DNA from: Cephalotus follicularis
Taxonomy: Eukaryota > Streptophyta > Magnoliopsida > Oxalidales > Cephalotaceae
Reading direction: 5' to 3'
NCBI GenBank assembly: GCA_001972305.1
Contig: BDDD01000369.1
Span: 351,687-415,686 of the forward strand
Length of the DNA stretch: 64,000 nucleotides
Shown here one piece after another: positions 51,112 through 62,650 of this stretch; the first letter of the stretch is position 1; every line of letters begins with the position of its first letter. A model generated the notes under the pieces. The model was not told the origin of the DNA, searched no databases, and saw nothing but the letters and a program-made list of their open reading frames with translations. The translations under genes were made by a program, and so were the position numbers.

Positions 51112-52065
51112 TTACCTTTGGAAGGTATGTTGCTGTAATCTAAGTTCCTTAGCTTTTGAGTCTGGCTGGGTACCAAAAGCCTTGAGAAGGCCTTTAAGGC
51201 TTTTGAGTTTTAGGTGTATGACCATTAAAAGGGTTGCTTGATAAGTTTTCACCCATTCCTGCCTAACAACCTTGAGGAAGTTTTCATTCTCGGTCCAAAG
51301 GTTGAGGAATTTAAAAGGCCTTCCTCTAAATGGTAGTTTAATTCTCATATTTATAGAGATAGGAGAGTGGTCTGAGATGCAAGGAGGATGGTAAACTGCA
51401 AAGGAGTCTCCCAAGGTCGTAAACCAGTGCCAGTTACCAAGAGCACTGTCAAGTTTCTTTGAGACTGCCCCCACTCCCGTCCTCATGTTGCTACAAGTGA
51501 ACTGGAAACCTGAACAACTTAGATACTCTAGTTCTGACTTAATGATGGTGTTGTTAAAATCCTTCATTGCTTTTGTTACTCTTCTACTTGTGTTGTGCTC
51601 GGTCCTATATCTTGTGACATTGAAGTCACCCAACACTGCCCATGGTTTATGCTTGAACTGACTTGCACAATAGATAAGGTCTTCCCAGAGGGTAGTGCGG
51701 CCTACTCTATCACACAGGCCATAAACAAAACTAATAAAAAAATTCACATTATTAGGGAGGCAGACCTCGCCATTGAATTCTTGCTCAATTACAAAGGAGG
51801 GAACAAAAGAAATTTTTGCATCCCACATCACTATTATCCTATCGGACATAGATACATCATGGTTCAAAAAGAAACTCCAGTTCTTGTTTATGTTCCTAGC
51901 TATTTTATACAGGTTAGTCTCTCTAACCTTAGTCTCCAAAATGCCAATCAAGGAGATGTTGTTGGAGCATATGAAATGCCTCGTATCACTTTGCTTAGAG
52001 GGGTCATTTAAGCCCCTCACATTCCAGGCAGCAACACAATTCATTTGGATGACCGAGAGTGGCAA
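51112..52065 (-). pseudogene. LINE endonuclease domain (EEP/APE type)
   Basis: A 317-residue open stretch with the exonuclease-endonuclease-phosphatase signature in order: AAWNVRGL (catalytic Asn), ILETKV (metal-binding Glu), VLGDFNV (Asp and Asn) and SDHSPI (Asp-His pair). LDSALGNWHWF matches the usual LDRVLGN block with R changed to S. It nicks target DNA to prime reverse transcription in active LINEs. The annotated methionine is plausible, since MNCVAAWNVRGL lies near the usual ORF2 start. An in-frame stop at 51112 cuts it from the rest of ORF2. Confidence 0.9.
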
Positions 52066-52329
52066 GCCCCAGAGCCCCCTTGGCCTTTCTTCTTCCTCTT
52101 TTTATGCCCGCTGGGACTCCCTACCAAAAGCATTCTGGTTCCATCTCTTCTTTATTTTTCCCCATAATTGATATCTACAAGCTCTTGTGGAGATGCCTCA
52201 ACCTCACTAAGCTCCAAGGAGACTGTATGAGTTACCTTAGCCACCGGCCATTTTATTGGCGTTCTTGGTGCCTGTTTCGATTATACTCCCACTGTTGGTT
52301 CTTCAGCCTGAGGCAACACCAGTTAGTTT
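52066..52329 (-). pseudogene. LINE ORF1 remnant (3' end only)
   Basis: Upstream of the endonuclease in the sense direction, one frame reads KWPVAKVTHTVSLELSEVEA then SPQELVDINYG before a stop. By position this should be the C-terminal end of ORF1, but no zinc knuckle is present and I cannot confirm the family. The element breaks off here, so most of ORF1 and the 5' UTR are lost. Confidence 0.45.
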
Positions 52330-55300
52330 GGCTCTTCGGGACTAGAAAGTCAATTTAAGCCTTAATTCAGTCGAACACGTCACCATTGGCACATAAGAAT
52401 GTCACTTAGCCTTCTGGAAGCCATTACCTCAGTTTTAGCACTTAGGAAGGCAATTTCAGCCTTTCTTAACTAAAACCCCTTACCAAGGCACATAAGAAGG
52501 GCATTTATCCTCCAGGAAGACAAGAGCCTCATGTTTGGCCTTTACGATGGCAATTTGACCATTCCTTAACTCAAACACTTCACCGTTGGCACATATAAAA
52601 GTCAATTTGGCGTTTCAGGAGCCAAGGTCCATATGTTTTGTACTTAGGAAGGAAATATGTGCCTTCGTTAAGTCAAACTCTTCAACCGCGGCACATATAA
52701 TTTATTTGGCCTGCTAGAGACCAAATGACTCATCTTTGGTGTCTAGAAAGTCAATTGAAACCTTCATTCAGTCAAACACTTCACCCTTGGCACATAAGAA
52801 CATAGTTTAGCCTTCTAGATGCAATGGACTCATTTTAGGCACTTAGGAAGGCAATTGAAGCATTTCTTAAGTCAAACGCTTAACCAAGGCATATAAAAAG
52901 GGTATTTGGCCTCCTGAAAGCCAAGAGCCTCATGTTTGGCACTTAGGATGGAAATTTGACAATTATTTCACTCAAACACTTTACCCTTGGCACATATGAA
53001 GGTCATTTTTCCTTCTAGGAGCCAAGGTCCTTATGTGTTTCACTTAGGAAGGTAATTTGTGCCTTCGTTTAGCAAAACACATAAACCACAGCACATATAA
53101 GTGATTTGGCCTACTAGAGAGCAAAGGACTTATCTTCGGTGTCTAGAAAGTCAATTTAAGTTGTCATTCAGTCAAACACTTCACCCTTGGCATATAAGAA
53201 GGTCATTTTGCATTCTGGAAGCCATGACCTCATTTTTGGCACTTAGGAAGGCAATTTAAGCATTTCTTAAGTCAAAATCTTTACCAAGGCACATAAGAAT
53301 GGCATTTGGCCACCCAAAGGCCAAGAGCCTCATGTTTGGCACTTATGATGGCAATTTCACCTTTTCTAAACTCAAACACTTCACCCTTGGCCCATATGAA
53401 GGTCATTTGTCCTTACAGGAGCCAAGGTCCTAATTTTTCGCACTTAGGAAGGTAATATGTTCATGCAGTAAGTCAAATAGTTAAACTGTGGCCCCTATAA
53501 GTAATTTGGCCTGCTAGAGGCCAAATGACTCATGTTTGGTGTTTAGAAAGTCAATTTAAGCCTTTATTCAGTAAAACACGTCACCATTGGCACATAAGAA
53601 GGTCATTTAGCCTTCTGGAAGACGTTCTCTCATTTTTGTCAATTAGGAAGGCAATTTAAACATTTCTCAATTCAAAGTCTTTACCAAGGCACATAAGAAG
53701 GGCATTTGGCCTCCCGGATGCAAAGGGCCTCATGTTCAATAATGTGGATGGCAATTCGATTGTTCCTTAACTCAAATACTTCACCCTTGGCACATATGAA
53801 AGTCATTTGGCCTTCCAGGAGCCAAGGTCCTTATGTTTTGCACTTATGAAGGAAATATGTTCCTGCTTTAACTCAAACATTTAAACTGTGGCACATATAA
53901 GTGATTTGGCCTGCTAGAGACCAAATGACTAGTCTTTGGTGTCTAGAAAGTTAATTTAAGATTTCATTCAGTCAAACACTTCACCCTTGGCACATAAGAA
54001 GGCCATTTAGCCTTATGGAATCCATGACATCATTTTTGGCACTTAGGAAGGCAATTTAAGCATTTCTTAAGCTAAAATCTTTGCCAAGGTACATAAGAAG
54101 GTCATTTGGCCTCCCGGAAGGAAAGAGCCTCATGTTTAGCACTTAGGATGGTAATTTGACAATTTCTTCACTCAACAACTTCACCATTGGCACATATGAA
54201 GGTCATTTAGCCTTCCATGAGCCAAGGTCCGTTTGTGTTTCACTTAGGAGGGTAATATGTCCCTTCATTAAGTAAAACACTTAAACCGTCGTACATATAA
54301 GCGATTTGGCCTGGTAGAGACCAAAGGACTCATGTTTAGTGTCTAGAAAGTCAATTTAAGCCTTCATCCAGTCAGACACTTCACCCTTGACATAGAAGAA
54401 GGTCATTTAGCCTTCTTGAAGCCATGACCTCATTTTTGAAACTTAGGAAGGCAATTTAAGCATTTCTTAAGTCAAACTCTTTACCAAGACACATAAGTAG
54501 GGCATTTGGCCTCCCGAAAGTGAAGAGCCTCATGTTTGGCACTTAGGATGGCAATTTGATAATTACTTCACTCAAACACTTCACCCATGGCATATATGAA
54601 GGTCATTTGGCCTTCCAGGAGCCAAGGTCCTTATGTGTTTCACTAATGAAGGTAATTTGTGCCTTCGTTTAGTAAAACACATAAACCGCGGCACACATAA
54701 GTGATTTGGCCTACTAGAGAGCAAAGGACTTATCTTCGGTGTCTAGAAAGTCAATTTAAGCTGTCATTCAGTCAAACACTTCACCCTTGGCATATAAGAA
54801 GGTCATTTTGCATTCTGGAAGCCATGACCTCATTTTTGGCACTTAGGAACGCAATTTAAGCATTTCTTAAGTCAAAATCTTTACCAAGGCACATAAGAAG
54901 AGCATTTGGCCACCCAAAGGTCAAGAGCCTCATGTTTGGCACTTATGATGGCAATTTGACCATTTCTAAACTCAAACACTTCACCCGGGACCCATATGAA
55001 GGTCATTTGTCCTTACAGGAGCCAAGGTCCTAATTTTTCCCACTTAGGAAGGTAATATGTTCATGCAATAAGTCAAATAGTTAAACTGTGGCCCCTATAA
55101 GTAATTTGGCCTGCTAGCGCCCAAATGACTCATGTTTGGTGTTTAGAAAGTCAATTTAAGCCTTTATTCAGCAAAACATTTCACCATTGGCACATAAGAA
55201 AGTCATTTTGCCTTCTGGAAGACGTGCTCTCATTTTTGTCAATTAGGAAGGCAATTTAAACATTTCTCAATTCAAACTCTTTACAATGGCACATAAGAGG

Positions 55301-58300
55301 GCATTTGGCCTCCCGGAAGCCAAGAGACTTATGTTTTGAACTTAGGATGGCAATTCGACTATTCCGAAACTCAAACACTTCATCCTTGGCACATATGAAA
55401 GTCATTTGGCCTTCCAGAAGCCAAGGTCCATATGTTTTGGACTTACGAAGGAAATATGTGCCTTCGTTAAGTCAAACACTTAAACCGTGACATGTATAAG
55501 TGATTCGGCCTGCTAGAGACCGAATGACTCATATTTGGTGCCTAGAATGTCAATTTAAGCCTTCATTTAGTCAAACACTTCCCCCTTGACACATAAGAAG
55601 GTCATTTAGCCTTTTGGAAGCCATGGCCTAAATTTTGGCACTTAAGTATGCAATTTAAGCATTTATTAAGTCAAACTCTTTATCAAGGCACATAAGAAGG
55701 GCATTTGGCCTCTCGGATGCAAAGGGCCTCATGTTCAACAATTTGGATGGCAATTCGATTGTTCCTTAACTCAAATAGTTCACCCTTGGCACATATGAAA
55801 GTCATTTGGCTTTCCAGGAGCCAAGGTCCTTATGTTTTGCACTTATGAAGGAAATATGTTCCTGCGTTAAGTCAAACATTTAAACTGTGGCACATATAGT
55901 GATTTGGCCTGCTAGTGACCAAATGACTAATCTTTGGTGTCTAGAAAGTTAATTTAAGATTTCATTCAGTCAAACACTTCACCCTTGGCACATAAGAAGG
56001 TCATTTAGCCTCATGGAAGCCATGACATCATTTTTGGCACTTAGGAAGACAATTTAAGCATTTCTTAAGCTAAAATCTCTGCCAAGGCACATAAGAAGGG
56101 CATTTCGCCTCCCGGAAGGAAAGAGCCTCATGTTTAGCACTTAGGATGGTAATTTGACAATTTCTTAACTCAAATACTTCACCATTGGCACATATGAAGG
56201 TCATTTAGCCGGCCATGAGCCAAGGTCCGTATGTGTTTCACTTAGGAGGGTAATATGTGCCTTCATTAAGTAAAACACTTAAACCGTCATACATATAAGT
56301 GATTTGGACAGCTAGAGACCAAAGGACTCATGTTTAGTGTCTAGAAAGTCAATTTAAGCCTTCATCCAGTCATACACTTCACCCTTGACACAGAAGAAGG
56401 TCATTTAGCCTTCTGGAAGCCATGACCTCGTTTTTGAAACTTAGGAAGGCAATTTAAGCATTTCTTAAGTCAAACTCTTTACCAAGGCACATAAGTAGGG
56501 CATTTGGCCTCCCGAAAGCGAAGAGCCTCATGTTTGACACTTAGGATGGCAATTTGATAATTACTTCACTCAAACACTTCACCCTTAGCACATATGAAGG
56601 TCATTTGGCCTTCCAGGAGCCAAGGTCCTTATGTGTTTCACTTAGGAAGGTAATATGCTCATGCAGTAAGTCAAATAGTTAAACTGTGGCAGCTATAAGT
56701 AATTTGGCCTGCTAGAGGCCAAATGACTCATGTTTGGTGTTTAGAAAGTCAATTTAAGCCTTTATTCTGTAAAACACTTCACCATTGGTACATAAGAAGG
56801 TCATTTAGCCTTCTGGAAGACGTGCCCTCATTTTTGTAAATTAGGAAGGCAATTTAAACATTTCTCAATTCAAATTCTTTACAAAGGCACATAAGAGGGC
56901 ATTTGGCCTCCCGGAAGCTAAGAGACTTATGTTTTAAACTTAGGATGGCAATTCGACTATTCCGTAACTCAAATACTTCATACTTGGCATATATGAAAGT
57001 CATTTGGCCTTCGAGGAGGCAAGGTCCATATGTTTTGGACTTACGAAGGAAATATGTGCCCTCGTTAATTCAAACACTTAAACCGTGACACGTATAAGTG
57101 ATTCGTCTTGCTAAAGACCGAATGACTCATATTTTGTGTCTATAAAGTCAACTTAAGCCTTCATTCAGTCAAACACTCCCCCCTTGACACATAAGAAGTT
57201 CATTTAACCTTCTGGAAGCCATGGCCTCATTTTTGGCACTTAAGTAGGCAATTTAAGCATTTCTTAAGTCAAACTCTTTATCAAGGCACATAAGAAGGGC
57301 ATTTGGCCTCCCGGAAGCAAAGGCCCTCCTGTTCAACAATTTGGATGGCAATTCCATTGTTCCTTAACTCAAACACTTCGCCCTTGGCACATATGAAAGT
57401 CATTTGGCCTTGTAGGAGCCAAGGTGCTTATGTTTTGCACTTATGAAGGAAATATGTTCCTGCGTTAAGTCAAACATTTAAACTGTGGCACATATAAGTG
57501 ATTTGGCCTGCTAGAGACCAAATGACTAATCTTTGGTGTCTAGAAAGTTAATTTAAGATTTCATTCAGTCAAACACTTCACCCTTGGCACATAAGAAGGT
57601 CATTTAGCCTTATGGAAGCCATGACCTCATTTTCGGCACATAGGAAGGCAATTTAAGCATTTCATAAGTTAAAATCTTTACCAAGGCACATAAGAAGGGC
57701 ATTTGGCCTCCCGGAAGGAAAGAGCCTCATGTTTGGCACTTAGGATGGTAATTTGACAATTTCATAACTCAAACACTTCAGCATTGGCACATATGAAGGT
57801 CATTTAGGCTTCCATGAGCCAAGGTCCGTATGTGTTTCACTTAGGAGGGTAATATGTGCCTTCATTAAGTAAAACACTTGAACCGCCGTACATATAAGTG
57901 ATTTGACCTGCTAGAGACCAAAGGACTCATGTTTAGTGTCTATAAAGTCAATTTAATCCTTCATCCAGTTAGACACTTCACCCTTGACACATAAGAAGGT
58001 CAATTAGCCTTCTGGAAGCCATGACCTCATTTTTGAAACTTAGGAAGGCAATTTAAGCATTTCTTAAGCCAAACTCTTTACCAAGGCACATAAGTAGGGC
58101 ATTTGGCCTCTCAAAAGCCAATGCGTCATGTTTGGAAATTAGGATGGCAATTTGACAATTACTTTACTCAAACACTTCACCCTTGGCACATATGAAGGTC
58201 ATTTGGCCTTCTAGGAGCCAAGGTCCTTATGTGTTTCACTAAGGAAGGTAATTTGTGCCTTGGTTTAGTAAAACACATAAACCGCGGCACATATAAGTGA

Positions 58301-60484
58301 TTTGGCCTACTAGAGAGCAAATGACTCATCTTCGGTGTCTAGAAAGTGAATTTAAGCTGTCATTCAGTCAAACACTTCACCCTTAGCATATAAGAAGGTG
58401 TTTTTGCATTCTGGAAGCCATGACCTCATTTTTGGCACTTAGGAAGGAAATTTAAGCATTTCTTAAGTCAAACTCTTTACCAAGGCACATAAGAAGGGCA
58501 TTTGGCCTCCCAAATGCCAAGAGCCTCATGTTTGGCACTTATGATGGCAATTTGACCATTTCTAAACTCAAACAATTCACCCTCAGCCCATATGAAGGTC
58601 ATTTGTCCTTACAGGAGCCAAGGTCCTAATTTTTTGCACTTAGGAAGCTAATATGTTCATGCGGAAACTCAAATAGTTAAATTGTGGCACCTATAAGTAA
58701 TTTGGCCTGCTAGAGGCCAAATGACTCATGTTTGGTGTTTAGAAAGTCAATTGAAGCCTTTATTCAGTAAAATATTTGACCATTGGCACATAAGAAGGTC
58801 ATTTAGCCTTCTGGAAGACATGCCCTCATTTTTGTCAATTAGGAAGGCAATTTAAACAGTTTTCAATTCAAACTCTTTACAAAGGCACATAAGAGGGCAT
58901 TTAGCCTCCCGGAAGCCAAGAGACTTATGTTTTGAACTTAGGATGGCAATTCGACTATTCCGTAACTCAAACACTTCATCCTTGGCACATATGAAAGTCA
59001 TTTGGCCTTCCAGGAGCCAAGGTCCATATGTTTTGGGCTGACGAAGGAAATATATGCCTTCGTTTAGTCAAACACTTAAACCGTGACACGTATAAGTGAT
59101 TCAGCCTGGTAGAGACCAAATGACTCATATTTGGTGTCTAGAAAGTCAATTTAAGCCTTCATTCAGTCAAACACTTCCCCCTTGAAACCTAAGAAGGTCA
59201 TTTAGGCTTCTGGAAGCCATGGCCTCATTTTTGGCACTTAAGTAGAAAATTTAAGCATTTCTTAAGTCAAACTCCTTATCAAGGCACATAAGAAGGGCAG
59301 TTGGCCTCCCGGATGCAAAAGGCCTCATGTTCAACAGTTTGGATGGCCATTCGATTGTTCCTTAACTCAAACACTTCACCCTTGGGACATATGAAAGTCA
59401 TTTGGCCTTCCAGGAGCCAAGGTCCTTATGTTTTCCACTTATGAAGGAAATATGTTCCTGCGTTAAGTCAAACATTTAAACTGTGGAACATATAAGTGAT
59501 TTGGCCTGCTAGAGACCAAATGACTAATCTTTGGTGTCTAGAAAGTTAATTTAAGATTTCATTTAGCCAAACACTTCACCCTTGGCATATCAAAAGGTCA
59601 TTTAGCCTTATGGAAGCCATTATCTCATTTTTGGCACTTAGAAAGGCAATTTAAGCATTTCTTAAGCTAAAATCTTTACCAAGGCAAATAAGAAGGGAAT
59701 TTGGCCTCCCGGAAGGAAAGAGCATCATGTTTGGCACTTAGTATGGTAATTTGAAAATTTCTTAACTCAAACACTTCACCATTGGCACATATGAAGGTCA
59801 TTTAGTCTTCCATGAGCCAAGGTCCGTATGTGTTTCACTTAGGAGAGTAATATGTGCCTTCATTAGGTAAAACACTTAAACCGGCGTACATATAAGTGAT
59901 TTGGCCTGCTAGAGACCAAAGGACTCATGTTTAATGTCTAGAAAGTCAATTTAAGCCTTCATCCAGTCAGACACTTCACCCTTGACACAGAAGAAGGTCA
60001 TTTAGCCTTCTGGAAGCCATGACCTCATTTTTTAAACTTAGGAAGGCAATTTAAGCATTTCTTAAGTCAAACTCTTTACCAAGGCACATAAGTAGGGCAT
60101 TTGGCCTCCCGAAAGCCAAGTGCGCCATGTTTGGCACTTAGGATGGAAATTTGATTATTACTTCACCTAAACACTTCACCCTTGGCACATATGAAGGTCA
60201 TTTGGCCTTCTAGGAGCCAAGGTCCTTATGTGTTTCACTTAGGAAGGTAATTTGTGCCTTCGTTAAGTAAAACACTTAAACCGTGGCACATATAAGTGAT
60301 TTGGCCTGCTAGAGAGCAAATGACTCATCTTCGGTGTCTAGAAAGTCAGTTTAAGCTGTCATTCAGTCAAACACTTCAGCCTTGGCATATAAGAAGGTCA
60401 TTTAGCATTGTGGAAGCCATGACCTCATTTTTGGCACTTAGGAAGGCCATTTAAGCATTTCTTAAGTCAAACTCTTTGCCAAGG
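52330..60484 (-). repeat. Satellite array, block VI (reverse)
   Basis: Twenty or so ~400-bp HOR units in reverse orientation run from the LINE to the solo LTR. The left boundary is fuzzy: satellite-like CTCTTCGGG-ACTAGAAAGTC begins near 52330. Sequence similarity between units ~2 kb apart is visibly higher than between neighbours. The block ends with CAAGG (60480-60484), the TSD of the next insertion. Confidence 0.95.
53000..60480 (-). repeat. ~2.0 kb super-repeat within block VI
   Basis: Marker variants recur together. TTCAACAATTTGG-type words occur at ~53735, 55735, 57335 and 59330, and the partner GAAATATGTTCCTGC occurs at ~53860, 55850, 57460 and 59445. Spacings are ~1.99, 1.61 and 1.99 kb, about five, four and five 4-mers. 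A second marker, GGCATATAAGAAGGT with CATTCTGGAAG, occurs at ~53190, 54790, 58385 and 60390 and is absent from the copy around 56.6 kb, which explains the shorter spacing there. This is the signature of recent multi-unit amplification and unequal exchange. Confidence 0.75.
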
Positions 60485-60627
60485 TGTAACGCCCGGGATT
60501 TTCGCGTGTTGTAATAATTGAATTTGAAATGTAATCTTATTATTGAATTAATGAGAAAGATGAATTTTCTATCTAATGTGTTGATTCCCAAACCAAATTA
60601 AAGTACTTAGAAGTATAATTGTTGAAA

Positions 60628-60790
60628 TGTTGACTGGGGCGGTTGACTGGTACAATAGGCCAGCCGACTAGAGAACAGTTTAATGGAACAGTCGACTGGT
60701 GGGACAAACCAGCCGACTGGCGGGCTGTCGAGCCACCTAGCAACCACGCCAAGAAAACAGCCGACTGTCTGGGAGGAACAACCGACTGGT
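60628..60790. repeat. CAGTCGACTG-type motif cluster, 5' part of solo LTR
   Basis: Seven or so degenerate copies (GGTTGACTGG, CAGCCGACTA, CAGTCGACTGG, CAGCCGACTGG, CAGCCGACTGT, CAACCGACTGG) in ~160 bp. It corresponds in position to the cluster at 31946-32032 in the sister LTR. Confidence 0.65.
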
Positions 60791-61165
60791 TTGTGCTACA
60801 TTTTGTTGCAAGTGACGAGATCACATGCAACAACTGACAAAAGGGCATCCTTCAGGCGCCATCAGATGCCAAATAAAACGTCGTGGACATGCACCACAAC
60901 TCTTAAACCTTCAAAGACTGAGTTGGAATAAGGGGAGTGACATGTGTGTATGCATGAATTTGATGAAGGGGAAATGGCATTTAGTGCCATGCAAATGGGT
61001 TGAAGGAGGGAGGGAGAGAATCACTGCATAAAAACACTCTTCTCTTCGTCCCCCTGTCTGAACATTGAGAAAGAAAGAAACCAGAGAAAGATTAGCGAGT
61101 AATTGAGAGAGAAACGGATACCCTCATTTGTTGAAGCTTGGAGCTTGGGTCGGAGCTACTCAGTT

Positions 61166-61972
61166 TGAAATAAAACACTCTTGCAATATACAAGAGGGGG
61201 GTGAATTGAATATTGAGGAATATGCGGAAATTTAAAAACTTTAAATTTAAAAGGACAAGGAAAGAAAAACTTCTCCGATATTTAGAGTGGTTCAGCTAAC
61301 TCTTGCCTACGTCCACTTTTCCCAAGGGAGCTCCTTGAGTTTCCACTATCTCGATTTGATTAAGGGTTGGTAGCCGTTATAAGTGGTTAAACTAGCCGTT
61401 CCAGCTTTCCCGGGTGTTGTCTTCTTGAAAAGGCGTCGACTTCTTTTTGAAAGGCGTCGATGTCTTTTCTGGGAAATCTCCAGGTGCTGAGGCTTTGAGT
61501 GTCACGTCGATCTCTTCCTTGGAGTCGATGCTTTTTCTGGGAATTATGGAAATGGGGTCGATCTCTATTGAAAGGCGTCGATGTCTTTTACTTGGACGTC
61601 GAAGTCTTTTGGTTGAGGATCGATGTCTTTGAGTGCATTTTCATACAGTAGCTTCTGTCTTGAAAAATGACTAAACGCGTCGATGTTTTCGCTGAAGTAG
61701 TCGATGTCATCTTGAAAGGAGTCGACGTCTTTTGGAAGTGGTCGACTTCTTTTGGTACGGACGTCGATGCCAATACTGGGAGGACGATGCCTTCTTTCCA
61801 GTTAATTCTGTTACAAAAGGCGTCGATGCTATTTGGAAAGGAGTCGACTTCTTTTGCTGCAGATTGGTTTTTAGACTTTGATATTCAACTTGTAATTCCT
61901 TGCACATCAAGTAACTTAGTTAGATGCAAATATGTTATCATATAAACAAGGATTGAGACTTAATCGTCAACA
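61166..61972. mobile_element. LTR-like insertion nested in the solo LTR (TSD CAGTT)
   Basis: This 807-bp segment begins TGAAATAAAAC and ends CGTCAACA (TG...CA) and is flanked by CAGTT at 61161-61165 and 61973-61977. It therefore inserted into the LTR after that LTR was in existence. It has no coding domain. The segment containing TGGTTCAGCTAACTCTTGCC followed by CTACGTCC (~61290) resembles a word common in plant copia LTRs, so a solo copia-type LTR or a short non-autonomous element is likely; this is from memory of such LTRs and is inference. More than half of it is an array of GTCGA motifs. Confidence 0.8.
61430..61860. repeat. Array of ~15 GTCGAYGTCTTTT-type motifs
   Basis: About fifteen copies of a degenerate word, best GGCGTCGATGTCTTTT, lie in ~430 bp at 20-60 bp spacing. 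Some copies have GTCGAC, others GTCGAT or GTCGAA. It is too irregular for a simple minisatellite. The same word is clustered at 25533-25668 in a different LTR family. Open frames here only repeat the motif as VDVF or TST-type peptides. Confidence 0.7.
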
Positions 61973-62404
61973 CAGTTGTTCTTGGAGCCACTGGGAGGCT
62001 CAAAGTTACTGGAAAGGAGACTTAAAGAGGTGGACTTACAGATTTCTAACTTGAAATCAAAGGTAGGGGAAAATTGTGCAGAAATTATGCATGCTATTCG
62101 AGTTTAAAAATAGTGATGTTATTGATGAATCATATGATTGATGGACTATGAATTAAAGGGATAAATATCATGCTTACTGTCGATTCTTAACATGATATGT
62201 GTACAGAGTCCTAATTAAGAATGATTGGTTTTCATGCATTACCATGATTAGCTTCCACTGATATTGATATAAAACGGAGAAAATGCATGAACTGAGTTAT
62301 GTCTGTGGACTGTGAAGTGATCATTTATGACATTCTATTGTACGAATATGGTAGAATGGTTTGCAATTGAATGTTGGACGAAATAAAATGAATTGAGTGC
62401 TACT

Positions 62405-62650
62405 GTTTTTCACAGAACAACCGACTGTTGAGGTACAGTAGTCGACTGTTCAAGTATACAGCTAACTGTTAATAAGAACAGTTGACTGTGCATGTGTTGC
62501 CTGCCTAGAACAGTCGACTATCTAAGAAAGACAGTCGGCTGTTGATACTCGTACCAGATTAGTCGATTGCTAAGGAAGACAGCCGACTAACTCTAGGGAA
62601 CAACCAACTGTTATGGAAAGCAGCCGACTCTTACAGAGGAAAAATCGACC
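62405..62650. repeat. CAGTCGACTG-type motif cluster, middle of solo LTR
   Basis: About eleven degenerate copies of the CAGTCGACTG word in ~245 bp, mostly 18-30 bp apart. It corresponds to the cluster at 33058-33175 in the sister LTR, which has six copies, so copy number has changed while the position in the LTR is kept. Confidence 0.65.

Larger units (their letters stand above)
48200..52329 (-). mobile_element. L1-type LINE, 5'-truncated, minus strand
   Basis: A ~4.1-kb non-LTR element lies in reverse orientation. On the plus strand it begins with a T-run (48200-48209), its poly(A) tail, and then reads backwards through a zinc-knuckle-like C-terminus, reverse transcriptase, a linker and an apurinic-type endonuclease, with a small ORF1 remnant at the right. 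This domain order is that of plant L1 LINEs. The right end (5' end) is near 52329, where reverse satellite resumes. No clear TSD was found. ORF2 is broken by frameshifts and in-frame stops, so the element is dead, but its domains remain easy to read. Confidence 0.92.

Noticed and set aside
51595-52358. Plus-strand open frames opposite the LINE
   Set aside because: They are shadows of the minus-strand endonuclease and ORF1 region, which carries the conserved motifs.
1108-60484. Calling the array a centromere
   Set aside because: HOR order, inversion and LTR insertions fit a centromeric or other heterochromatic site, but nothing in the sequence alone shows CENH3 binding.
61588-61945. Open frames over the GTCGA array as a repeat protein
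   Set aside because: The peptides only mirror the DNA motif, spacing is irregular and the frame breaks often.
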